Positions 1-7,616 of a stretch of 64,000 nucleotides of DNA are shown piece after piece. Within the stretch, counting starts at the first letter, position 1. Each line of letters starts with the position of its first letter. The DNA is taken from positions 124,001 through 188,000 of the forward strand of contig NZ_BDCH01000019.1 of NCBI RefSeq assembly GCF_001613405.1. The letters run 5' to 3'. The notes beneath the pieces were generated by a model that saw only the letters and a program-made list of their open reading frames with translations, ran no database searches and had not been told where the DNA came from. A program made the translations under genes and the position numbers. The DNA is from Nocardia crassostreae (GTDB lineage Bacteria > Actinomycetota > Actinomycetes > Mycobacteriales > Mycobacteriaceae).

Positions 1-22
1 CTTCCCACAAGCACCGGATTAT

Positions 23-52
23 CGGACGGCTCACCTACTACCGAGCCGTCCG
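23..52 (-). terminator. Hairpin terminator after terC
   Basis: A perfect 10-bp inverted repeat (CGGACGGCTC at 23-32, GAGCCGTCCG at 43-52, 10-nt loop) lies 14 bases past the TerC stop codon. There is no clear U-tract, so it is either a GC-rich actinobacterial terminator or an mRNA-stabilising stem. Confidence 0.6.
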
Positions 53-66
53 TCCGGCCTGATCCG

Positions 67-1035
67 TTACGAACGCTTCGCCGGTTCGGCCTCCGGCTGT
101 TTCCGCGAGGCAAGCAGGCTGGTGATCGTGGTGATCACCAGGACGGCGCAGATGACGACGAGGGAGAACGGGGTGGAAATTTCGGGGGTGTTCACACCGG
201 ATTCGTGCAGCGCGTGCAGGACCAGCTTGACGCCGATGAAGCCCAGGATGACCGACAGCCCGTAACTGAGGTGCACCAGCTTCTTCAGCAACCCGCCGAG
301 CAGGAAGTACAGCTGGCGCAGGCCCATCAACGCGAAAGCGTTGGCGGTGAAGACGATATAGGGGTCCTGGGTCAGGCCGAAGATCGCCGGAATGGAGTCC
401 AGGGCGAACAGGATGTCGGTGGTGCCGATGGCGAGCATCACCACCATGAGCGGGGTCAGCACACGCTTGCCATTGTTCTCGATGAACAGCTTGGTGCCGT
501 GGTACCGGTCGGCGACGCCGAACTTCCGCTCGATGGACTTGAGCAGCCGGTTCTCCTCGAACTCCTCGTCCTCCTCCTCGGCCCTGGCCTCCCGAATCAG
601 CTTCCACGCCGTGTAGATGAGGAACGCACCGAAGATGTAGAACACACACGAGAAACTGGAGATGATCGCCGCGCCCGCCCCGATGAACACCGCGCGCAGC
701 ACCAGGGCGATCAGAACACCGAACAACAGCACCCGCTGCTGCAAATGCGAAGGCACCGAGAACTTCGCCATGATCAGCACGAAGACGAAGAGATTGTCCA
801 CACTCAACGACTTCTCGGTAATGAACCCGGCAAAGAACTCGGTGGAGGCCTGCGCCTCCCCGAACACCATCAGCCCGAGCCCGAAGGCAACCGCCAGCAC
901 GATCCACACCACCGTCCAGATGCCAGCTTCCTTCATCGACACGTCATGAGGCTTACGCCCGATGAAGAAGTCCGCCGCAATGAGCACCCCCAACCCGGCG
1001 ACGGTCAGCACCCAAAGGGTCAACGAAACATCCAC
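67..1035 (-). CDS. terC: TerC family integral membrane protein
   Basis: A 322-aa polytopic membrane protein of the TerC/Alx family, which is linked to tellurite resistance and, in the Alx branch, to manganese export. About eight or nine hydrophobic segments are visible. The family signatures are the membrane acidic motifs EKSLSVDNLFVF (about residue 75) and TTDILFALDSIPAI (about residue 210), with an acidic cytoplasmic loop (EEEDEEFEEN) between the two halves. The length is normal for the family. The start is GTG at 1035, with GGAGG nine bases upstream. It is monocistronic and convergent with nothing inside the window. Substrate specificity is inferred from the family only. Confidence 0.93.
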   Translation of the reverse strand: MDVSLTLWVLTVAGLGVLIAADFFIGRKPHDVSMKEAGIWTVVWIVLAVAFGLGLMVFGEAQASTEFFAGFITEKSLSVDNLFVFVLIMAKFSVPSHLQQRVLLFGVLIALVLRAVFIGAGAAIISSFSCVFYIFGAFLIYTAWKLIREARAEEEDEEFEENRLLKSIERKFGVADRYHGTKLFIENNGKRVLTPLMVVMLAIGTTDILFALDSIPAIFGLTQDPYIVFTANAFALMGLRQLYFLLGGLLKKLVHLSYGLSVILGFIGVKLVLHALHESGVNTPEISTPFSLVVICAVLVITTITSLLASRKQPEAEPAKRS

Positions 1036-1183
1036 TACGCACGCCTCCGGGGCAGATCTCTACAACAGAACCAAACGGAATTGCTCCCCTCCGTGGGCAC
1101 GAGGCTACCGGGGGCGGCCTCAAAGGTAAAGAAACCCCCAAATAATGGTCAGCGTGTAGTCAATCAGCAGCCCTCCGGCTACC

Positions 1184-1975
1184 TCAGATCCGCCGGTTCG
1201 CCAGCACGGGCAGCACCCGCCGGACCTGGGCGACGCGGTCGAGGTCGATCGGCACGGTCAGCAGACCGGGTTCGGCATCGAGTGCGCCGAGCACCTGCCC
1301 GTCCGGGGCCACGACCACGCTGTGTCCGACGCCCAAAGGCGCTGTGGTGTGCGAGGTATCGAAGGCGGGGCGGGCCTGGCCGCAGGCCACGACGTAGGCG
1401 GTGGCATCGAGCGCCCGGGCGCGGGTGAGCAATTGCCACTGTTCGGCCTTGCCCGGTCCGTCGCCCCAGGATGCGGCGACCACGATCACCTCCGCGCCCT
1501 CCGCCGCCAGGCGCTGGAAGAGGGCCGGGAAGCGCAGGTCGTAGCAGATCGCGAAACCGATTCGGGTGCCGTCAATTTCGAGGAGCAGGGGCTTGTCGCC
1601 GGGTTCGACGGAATCGGATTCGGCATGGCCGAAGGCGTCGTAGACGTGGATCTTGTCGTAGTGGGCGTCCACGCCGCCGCCTGTGACCAGCAGGGTATTG
1701 CGCACCCGCCCGTCGGCGGCGGGTGCGAACATGCCCGCGGCCACCGTGACTCCGGCGCGCTCGGCGATCGATCGCACGGCCTCGGCCCACGGTCCGTCCA
1801 GGGGCTGCGCGACGGCGGCGAGCGGGCCGCCGAACGGATGCATCATCGCCTCGGGGAAGACCACCAATCGCGCGCCCTCGGCCGCCGCCCGGACGGTGTA
1901 CTCCGCGAGGACGGCGAGGTTTGCCTCCGGGTCGCCGGTGCTGGTGACCTGCGCGAGGCCGATGGTGTGGAGCAT
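1184..1975 (-). CDS. Carbon-nitrogen hydrolase (nitrilase superfamily)
   Basis: A cytoplasmic amidase/nitrilase-fold enzyme of 263 aa, a typical length. The catalytic triad is visible: Glu in VVFPEAMM, Lys in HYDKIHVYDAFG, and Cys in FAICYDLRFP. It would hydrolyse a C-N bond (amide, carbamoyl or ureido group) of a small organic compound. I chose ATG 1975 because AGAAGGG lies nine bases upstream; ATGs at 1984 and 2002 are possible but poorly spaced. It is divergent from a GntR repressor with only about 32 bp between starts, and the operator sits in that gap. With the MHS transporter and DUF2848 protein next door, it probably belongs to one uptake-and-hydrolysis pathway. The substrate is unknown. 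Confidence 0.88.
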   Translation of the reverse strand: MLHTIGLAQVTSTGDPEANLAVLAEYTVRAAAEGARLVVFPEAMMHPFGGPLAAVAQPLDGPWAEAVRSIAERAGVTVAAGMFAPAADGRVRNTLLVTGGGVDAHYDKIHVYDAFGHAESDSVEPGDKPLLLEIDGTRIGFAICYDLRFPALFQRLAAEGAEVIVVAASWGDGPGKAEQWQLLTRARALDATAYVVACGQARPAFDTSHTTAPLGVGHSVVVAPDGQVLGALDAEPGLLTVPIDLDRVAQVRRVLPVLANRRI

Positions 1976-1993
1976 GAAAACCATCCCTTCTGG

Positions 1994-2011
1994 TGTATAC
2001 ATGTTGTATGC
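1994..2011. promoter_or_regulatory. Predicted GntR operator, nitrilase/gntR promoter
   Basis: TGTATACA-N4-GTATGC lies between the nitrilase and gntR starts. The same arrangement recurs at 4089-4106 in front of the transporter/DUF2848 pair. Palindromic TGTATACA cores are typical of FCD-type GntR operators. That this GntR binds here is an inference. Confidence 0.6.
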
Positions 2012-2667
2012 GGAAAGCAGAGCCCGGGCCGGTGGTCTCGGGCCGGGAGAAGGCCTACACCTATGTCAGGGATCAGATCCTGACGGCCCTTCCGGCCACC
2101 GGAACATTCCTGAACGAACAGGAATTGGCCACCCGGATAGGGGTGTCGCGCACGCCCGTGCGCGAGGCGCTGCTCATGCTGCAGGCCGAGGGGCTCGTGG
2201 AGATGGTGCCCAAACGCGGCGCGCACGTGCCCGCCATGTCCGGGCGGCAGATCGCGGAGCTCATGGATCTGCGCGGCGTCCTGGAACGCCATGCCGCCAG
2301 TCGGACGCTGGCGGCGCACACCGCACCCATTGCCGAGATGCGCGCCGCCCTCGCCGAACAGGAAGCCCTGGCCGACACCGCCGATGAGGCCGCCGCCCGC
2401 GAATTCATCGCCTGGGACAGCAGATTCCATCAGATCCTCATCGATTCCGAGGGCAGCGAACTGCTTTCGAGCACCTGTGCCGGACTGCGCGCCCGGCAGT
2501 TGCGGGTCGGGCTGGCGGCTCTGTTCGCGACGCCGAACCGCCAGCGCCTGGTGTGCGGCGAACACGAGGAGATCGTGGACGCCCTGGAGCGCGGCGATGA
2601 ACGCCTGGCGCACACCAAGATCGACGAGCACCTCGAGATCACCCTGCAGATTTTGTTGCGGGCGTGA
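2008..2667 (+). CDS. GntR family regulator, FCD type
   Basis: A 219-aa repressor. The N-terminal winged helix-turn-helix (about residues 10-75) contains the GntR signature TRIGVSRTPVREAL. The C-terminal FCD ligand domain carries its metal-binding pattern (WDSRFHQIL, CGEHEEIVDAL, HTKIDEHLE). The start is taken as ATG 2008; GTG 1993 is in frame but would translate through the operator. No Shine-Dalgarno sequence is evident, so the mRNA may be nearly leaderless. It is divergent from the nitrilase gene, and its 3' end overlaps the convergent MFS gene by 29 bp. It probably represses itself and both neighbouring transcription units until a pathway metabolite binds. Confidence 0.9.
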   Translation: MRKAEPGPVVSGREKAYTYVRDQILTALPATGTFLNEQELATRIGVSRTPVREALLMLQAEGLVEMVPKRGAHVPAMSGRQIAELMDLRGVLERHAASRTLAAHTAPIAEMRAALAEQEALADTADEAAAREFIAWDSRFHQILIDSEGSELLSSTCAGLRARQLRVGLAALFATPNRQRLVCGEHEEIVDALERGDERLAHTKIDEHLEITLQILLRA

Positions 2668-4006
2668 GGATTCCGGCCAGCTCGGCGTAGTGCTCGTCCT
2701 CGGCGGTGTCACGATCGCGGGTCAGATAGAGGCCGAGCACGGTCAGCACCGTGACGATCAGGATGTAGATCCCCAGCGGCACCCAGCTGTCGAACCGGCT
2801 CAGCAGCGTGGTGAACAGCAGCGGAGCCATCGCGCCGCCGAAAACACCGGCAATGGTGTAGGCCAGCGAACTGCCCGTCGACCGCAGCCGCACACTGAAT
2901 TGCTCGGTGATGAGCGCCGCCTGCGGGCCGTACATGAACGAGTGGAAGGCGAGGCCGACGGTAATACCGACGGTCAGCCACAACTGTGAATTCGTGCCGA
3001 TCAACGGGAAGAACACGAAAGTCCAGACAAGCCCGCCGACCGCCGCGACACCGTAAACCAGGCGGCGGTTGATCCGGTCGGAAATCGCTCCCGCCCAAGG
3101 AATCATGAACAGCTGGAACGCCGATCCGATCAGCACCGCGACCAGCACATCGGTGCGCTCGAAATCCAAATGCTTGGTGCCGTAAGTAATGCTGAAGACG
3201 ACGAACATGGCGTACATGACATCCGGCGCCAAGCGCGCGAGCACCGCCGCCACCAGCGGCCGGGTCTGCTCCCGGAACACCTCGCTGATCGGCGCCTCGG
3301 GCCGCTCACCGGATTCCGGCAGCGCCTGGAACACCGGGGTGTCCTCCAGCCGCAAGCGAATCCAGAGCCCGAATCCGACTAGCACCGCGGAGGCGAGGAA
3401 GGCCAATCGCCAACCCCAGTCCTCGAATTGGTCCTCGCTCAACACCACGGTGAGCAGGGCCAGCGCACCATTGGCCAGCAGATTGCCCGCGGGCGGCCCG
3501 ACCTGCGCGGCCGAGGCCCAGAATCCGCGCCGACGGGGATCGCCGTATTCGCTCGACAGCAGCACCGCGCCGCCCCATTCACCGCCGACCGCGACGCCCT
3601 GGGCGAAGCGCAGCACCACGAGAATCAGCGGGGCCGCGATACCGATGGTGACGTAGCCCGGGATCAGGCCGATCGCGAAGGTCGAAATGCCGATCATCAG
3701 TAGCGTGATCACCAGCAGCCGCTTGCGGCCGAGAATATCCCCGAGTCGTCCGAAGACGAATCCGCCGACCGGCCGGGCGAGATAGCCCACCGCATAGGTC
3801 GAGAACGCGAGAATCGTTCCGGTCAGCGGATCTTCACCGGGAAAGAACACCTGCGGGAAGACCAATGCCGCGGCCGTCGAATAGATCGCGAAGTCGTACC
3901 ACTCCAACGCGGTGCCCGTCAGACTGGCAGCGAACGCCTTGAACAACCCTTTCCGGTGTTCGGGCGAGAGTTGTGCGATCGGTGGCGCCTCGGTTCGTGC
4001 CGACAT
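2639..4006 (-). CDS. MFS transporter, metabolite:H+ symporter type
   Basis: A 455-aa inner-membrane transporter with about 12 hydrophobic helices. The loop 2-3 motif GFVFGRLGDILGRKR matches the MHS branch (ShiA/ProP/KgtP-like). The N-terminal ASLTGTALEWYDFAIY is characteristic of that branch. These proteins import organic acids or zwitterions with protons. ATG 4006 has AAGGAG six bases upstream. The predicted GntR site lies about 80 bp upstream, in the region shared with the divergent DUF2848 gene, so it probably imports the substrate of the neighbouring hydrolases. Confidence 0.92.
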   Translation of the reverse strand: MSARTEAPPIAQLSPEHRKGLFKAFAASLTGTALEWYDFAIYSTAAALVFPQVFFPGEDPLTGTILAFSTYAVGYLARPVGGFVFGRLGDILGRKRLLVITLLMIGISTFAIGLIPGYVTIGIAAPLILVVLRFAQGVAVGGEWGGAVLLSSEYGDPRRRGFWASAAQVGPPAGNLLANGALALLTVVLSEDQFEDWGWRLAFLASAVLVGFGLWIRLRLEDTPVFQALPESGERPEAPISEVFREQTRPLVAAVLARLAPDVMYAMFVVFSITYGTKHLDFERTDVLVAVLIGSAFQLFMIPWAGAISDRINRRLVYGVAAVGGLVWTFVFFPLIGTNSQLWLTVGITVGLAFHSFMYGPQAALITEQFSVRLRSTGSSLAYTIAGVFGGAMAPLLFTTLLSRFDSWVPLGIYILIVTVLTVLGLYLTRDRDTAEDEHYAELAGILTPATKSAG

Positions 4007-4088
4007 GGTGCTCCTTGATTTCGATACGCGGCCGGGCCGAACGTTGTGCGCTCGGTGACACGGCCCGTTGTACGCTGCATATACTTGC

Positions 4089-4106
4089 TGTATACAAGAC
4101 GTATGC
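4089..4106. promoter_or_regulatory. Predicted GntR operator, MFS/DUF2848 promoter
   Basis: TGTATACA-N4-GTATGC, identical in core and spacing to 1994-2011, lies in the divergent promoter region of the MHS transporter and the DUF2848 gene. A further inverted GCATA/TATGC pair (4077-4081, 4102-4106) encloses it. Confidence 0.6.
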
Positions 4107-4176
4107 GCAAGCCCCCGGCTGTAAACAGCTGGTTATCTCGGCCGCATCCTCCCCGCCCCGCCCGCAAAGGACCCGT

Positions 4177-4860
4177 ATGCCGCCCCTGACCTTCACCCTC
4201 CCCGACGGCGCCATCGAATCCGTCGAGGTCACCGCCCTGTACAACGCCGGTTACGCCGGGCGCGCCCAGGACGAGGTGGCCGCCCACATTGCCGAGCTGG
4301 CCGAACTCGGCGTCCCCGCCCCGCGCACCACCCCGACGCTCTACCCGCTCGCCCCCTATCTGGCGCAGCAGACCGACGAGGTCTTCGTCCAGCACGACCA
4401 CACCTCCGGCGAGGCCGAATTGGCCCTGGTCATCACCGCCGACGACGTCCTGCTCACGGTCGCCTGCGATCACACCGACCGCACGCTCGAAACCCACGGC
4501 GTCGCCTGGTCCAAGAGCACCGCCCCCGATATCCTCGGCACCCGCGCCTGGCGCCTCTCCGATATCGCCGACCACCTCGACGCCATCACTCTCAAAGCCT
4601 GGGTCACCCAAGGTGATTCGACCGAGCTCATCCAGTCCGGCACCATTGCCGACCTGCTCCCCCCGACCTATTGGATCGATGTCCTCTACGACCGCGGCGC
4701 CGACAAACCCGGCACCGTCCTCATTTCCGGGACCATCTCCATGCTCCCCGGCATCGACCAGTTCGCGGACTCCTGGCGCGTGGAACTCCACGACCCCACC
4801 ACGAACGACACCCTCGCCTGCACCTACCGCACCACCCAACTCCCCACGCCCATCGACTGA
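4177..4860 (+). CDS. DUF2848 family protein
   Basis: A 227-aa cytoplasmic protein recognised as DUF2848 from its layout: ALYNAGYAGRAQDEVAAHI near the N-terminus, the central LLTVACDHTDRTLE and VAWSKSTAPDILGTRAWR, and LKAWVTQ beyond. The family resembles the fumarylacetoacetate hydrolase fold, and its members sit beside amidases and GntR regulators. Its chemistry is not established. The start chosen is ATG 4177 (MPPLTFTLPDG), where family similarity begins; the upstream in-frame extension runs through the operator region. It is divergently transcribed from the MHS transporter and presumably co-regulated with it. Confidence 0.82.
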   Translation: MPPLTFTLPDGAIESVEVTALYNAGYAGRAQDEVAAHIAELAELGVPAPRTTPTLYPLAPYLAQQTDEVFVQHDHTSGEAELALVITADDVLLTVACDHTDRTLETHGVAWSKSTAPDILGTRAWRLSDIADHLDAITLKAWVTQGDSTELIQSGTIADLLPPTYWIDVLYDRGADKPGTVLISGTISMLPGIDQFADSWRVELHDPTTNDTLACTYRTTQLPTPID

Positions 4861-4897
4861 TTCGAGTCCCGAGCGGTCACGATGCCATCGACCCGCA

Positions 4898-6751
4898 CTA
4901 TCCGTCATCAGGTTCCGGGGGATCTGTTCGACTGCCACCGAGTGGGAACGTCGCGGTGAGACGGGTGCCGCACCCTGCCTGGCTGTCGACGGCGAACTGC
5001 CCGCCGAGCGCGGCGACCCGGTCGGCAAGCCCGTCGATCCCGCCCCCGGGTTGTCGACGAGCGCCGCCGGATCCATTGTCGGACACACTGATCCGCAGCG
5101 TATCGGAGCGCTGTTCGAGCCGGATCTCGGCGGTGGACGCGTCGGCATGCTTGATGGTGTTGGTGAGCGCTTCGGCGGCGAGAAAATAGGCGGCGGCCTC
5201 GACCGGAGCCGGTGGCCGAGCCGTGAGGTCGCCGCTGATGTGCACGGGCAGCGGCGCGGTCTCGGCCAGTGACGACAGGGCCGCGAGCAGCCCCCGCTCG
5301 GTGAGGACCGGCGGGTAGACGCCGCGGGCGAGTTCCCGCAATTCGGCTATGGCGGTACCGAGTTCGGCGACGCCGTCGGCAATGAGGTTGCGCTGGGTGT
5401 CGCCGCCGCGGGCCCGATGCGCGCGGCCGAGCAGAATGGCCGCCGAGATCAGGCGCTGCTGCGCGCCGTCGTGCAGATTGCGCTCGATGCGCTGGCGTTC
5501 GGTGTCGGCGGCGGCGGCGATCCGCTCGCGGGAGCGGCGCACCTCGGCCAATTGGGTGCGCAGTTCGGTCTGCAGCCGCTCGTGATCGAGGGCGAAGGTC
5601 GCCGCGGCTCGCACCGCGGCGAGCAACTCGGCGTCATTGGCGGCCAAGGCGGCATCGTGCACCAGCGCGCCCACCGGCCTGCCGTCACGTTCGAGCGCGG
5701 TCGCCACCATGGTGTCGCCGATATCGTCCAGTCGCCGGGGGTTGCCGTCCGGATCCCGGTACCGACCCGATTCGGGTTCGTAGGTCCACAATTCGAGCGT
5801 CGGATCGCGGACCGCGCGGCGCAGCTCGGTCAGGAACTCGTCGCTGAGCGGCGCCGCACCGACCTCGACAATGGCCGTTCCCACGGCGGCCCGGGCGAAC
5901 TGGAAGCGGATCATACCGATCGCCACCGCCACCGGCAGCAGCATGGCCACCGGATAGCGCAGGTAGAGCACCCAACTGCCGCTCAGGCCCGGTACCTGCG
6001 CGGTACTGGCGAATGCCACCACGCTCACCGCCGCCGACACCAGGAAGCTGAGAACCAGTGGTGCGTAGGCGAATCGATAGGCGGCCGTGGCGGAGCGCCA
6101 GCGCATGATCACGACGACGCCGAGCGTCAGGTCCAGACTCAGGCCCAGGATGCCGACCGCGGCCTGGATCGGCAGCGCGATCGTCGGATCATGGTGCACG
6201 AGCAGCAGATTCACCGACGTCGACGGGTGCGGGGCGGGCTCGGCCCGCGGGTCGAGAAACATCCACCCGGCCGCCACCCCGAGGGTCGACACCGCCCAAT
6301 AGACGCCGACGAACCACGGCTCCCACCGCCGCCGCAGGCGACCGGACGGGAATCCGAGCGTGACCGGAATGACCAGGAGCACAGGGGCGTTCGTCAGGAC
6401 TATCCCAATGGTGAACAGGAGCGGGTGGCCGGAACGCCGCAGCCCGGCCGCCAGCCACAGCAGACCGCCCACCACGATCATCCACCCCGCCCGGTCTGCC
6501 GGACGCGCGCGGCACACGGCCACTCCGGCGCCGACGAATCCGAGGCCGCACACCAGGAACAGCACCATTTCGCCGACCCCGAAAACCGGCGGATGGGGCC
6601 CGCGCGCATAGACGAAGGCCGCGCGCGGCCCGAGCAGCAGGGCGCGGGCCGGATCGTGTACCGCCGCCTGTGACCAATCCGCTTCGACGGCAACGACAGC
6701 CGCCAGCAGCGCCGCGCCCACTGCCACGCCGACGGCCGCCCACCGGTTCAT
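4898..6751 (-). CDS. Orphan sensor histidine kinase (HisKA_3 type)
   Basis: A 617-aa membrane kinase. The N-terminal half holds roughly eight hydrophobic helices. A GAF-like linker follows, then a dimerisation/phosphoacceptor segment with ERNLHDGAQQRL (His as phosphoacceptor) and a HATPase domain with N-box EALTNTIKHA and G-box SDNGSGG and GGGIDGLADRVAALGG. This is the NarX/DesK-like class that normally phosphorylates NarL-type regulators. ATG 6751 is preceded by GAGGAG at good spacing. No response regulator lies on either side: the gene is convergent with DUF2848, and a formyltransferase lies upstream. The partner must therefore be encoded elsewhere, and the signal is unknown. Confidence 0.9.
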   Translation of the reverse strand: MNRWAAVGVAVGAALLAAVVAVEADWSQAAVHDPARALLLGPRAAFVYARGPHPPVFGVGEMVLFLVCGLGFVGAGVAVCRARPADRAGWMIVVGGLLWLAAGLRRSGHPLLFTIGIVLTNAPVLLVIPVTLGFPSGRLRRRWEPWFVGVYWAVSTLGVAAGWMFLDPRAEPAPHPSTSVNLLLVHHDPTIALPIQAAVGILGLSLDLTLGVVVIMRWRSATAAYRFAYAPLVLSFLVSAAVSVVAFASTAQVPGLSGSWVLYLRYPVAMLLPVAVAIGMIRFQFARAAVGTAIVEVGAAPLSDEFLTELRRAVRDPTLELWTYEPESGRYRDPDGNPRRLDDIGDTMVATALERDGRPVGALVHDAALAANDAELLAAVRAAATFALDHERLQTELRTQLAEVRRSRERIAAAADTERQRIERNLHDGAQQRLISAAILLGRAHRARGGDTQRNLIADGVAELGTAIAELRELARGVYPPVLTERGLLAALSSLAETAPLPVHISGDLTARPPAPVEAAAYFLAAEALTNTIKHADASTAEIRLEQRSDTLRISVSDNGSGGARRQPGGGIDGLADRVAALGGQFAVDSQAGCGTRLTATFPLGGSRTDPPEPDDG

Positions 6752-6902
6752 CCGTCGCTCCTCGGGGCCTCCTTCGGATACCGGCCCAGTATCCGCCACC
6801 GCGGCGTCCGGCGGGGCCTGAACTCCGTGCCAGCACGGAGGTTTTCACCGCGCTGGCACGGATGGCGCGGAGCTCTTTCCGCCGTAACTTGTGGATCGGG
6901 GT

Positions 6903-7616
6903 TCACCCCGCGCCACGGGAGGGGAGGTGCGGGGGCGAACCCCTCACCTCATGTGCGATAGGCGTCCGGCGGCGGCCAGGTCGGGGTAGAAGGCCGAGAG
7001 CGGTGGCGCGGGGGAAGTCGGGGTGCGCGGTGAGATCGCGCAGGGATTCCAGGGATTTGCGGCCGTAGTAGGCGCCGCCGTCAGCGGATTGGGGTCGCGG
7101 GGTGGTGCGATTGGCGGCAACGGGTTCGAGGTTGCGTTCGAACAGCGCGGTACAGGCGCGCAGGCCCGCAAGCATGATGTCCTGGAAGCCGTCGGCGGGG
7201 GTGATGGGGAATTCCTCGGTATCGAGGATGGCTCCGGTGTCGACGCCCGCGTCGATCTCGTGCAGGGTGGCGCCGTAGGCGGTGTCGCCATTGAGGATCG
7301 CGTGGGCGATGGCGGCTTCGGGGAGTCCGCGGTGGCGGGGCAGCAGGCCGTTGTGGATATTGTAGATGCGCATGCCCTTGTGCAGCAGTGGCTCTCGCAG
7401 GATGGTGGCGTTGTTGATCGAGAACACCACGCCGTCGGTGCAGGCGTCAGCCAGCTGATTCGCGGCGGCGTTCACATCGGCGGTGGCGAGCACCGGGACC
7501 TGCCGTCCGGCGGCGGTCTGCCCGGCGGGGACGACCACGAGATCGACGGGATGTCCTGCGGCGGCGGTGAAGTCGACCGCACGCCACAGCATGGAACCGC
7601 TTCCGATGAAGAGCAT
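6903..7616 (-). CDS. Formyltransferase (formyl_trans_N domain), NRPS-associated
   Basis: A 237-aa enzyme with the N10-formyl-tetrahydrofolate formyltransferase fold. The N-H-D catalytic set is visible as SINNATIL (Asn), NIHNGLLPRHRG (His) and EIDAGVDTGAIL (Asp). It lacks the C-terminal domain of methionyl-tRNA formyltransferase, as is usual for secondary-metabolite versions. Its ATG at 7616 overlaps the NRPS stop as TGATG, so the two are translationally coupled. It probably N-formylates an amino-acid building block or the carrier-bound product of the NRPS. The last roughly 40 residues are poorly conserved. Confidence 0.85.
   Translation of the reverse strand: MLFIGSGSMLWRAVDFTAAAGHPVDLVVVPAGQTAAGRQVPVLATADVNAAANQLADACTDGVVFSINNATILREPLLHKGMRIYNIHNGLLPRHRGLPEAAIAHAILNGDTAYGATLHEIDAGVDTGAILDTEEFPITPADGFQDIMLAGLRACTALFERNLEPVAANRTTPRPQSADGGAYYGRKSLESLRDLTAHPDFPRATALGLLPRPGRRRTPIAHEVRGSPPHLPSRGAG

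Noticed and set aside
1036..1183. Possible yybP-ykoY manganese riboswitch before terC
   Set aside because: GGGGAGCA and a possible pairing with TGCCCC near the ribosome site are suggestive, but I could not find the full conserved aptamer core. A covariance-model search (RF00080) would decide.
205..1428. 407-codon plus-strand ORF over terC
   Set aside because: Gln/His/Arg-rich shadow of the TerC gene on the other strand.
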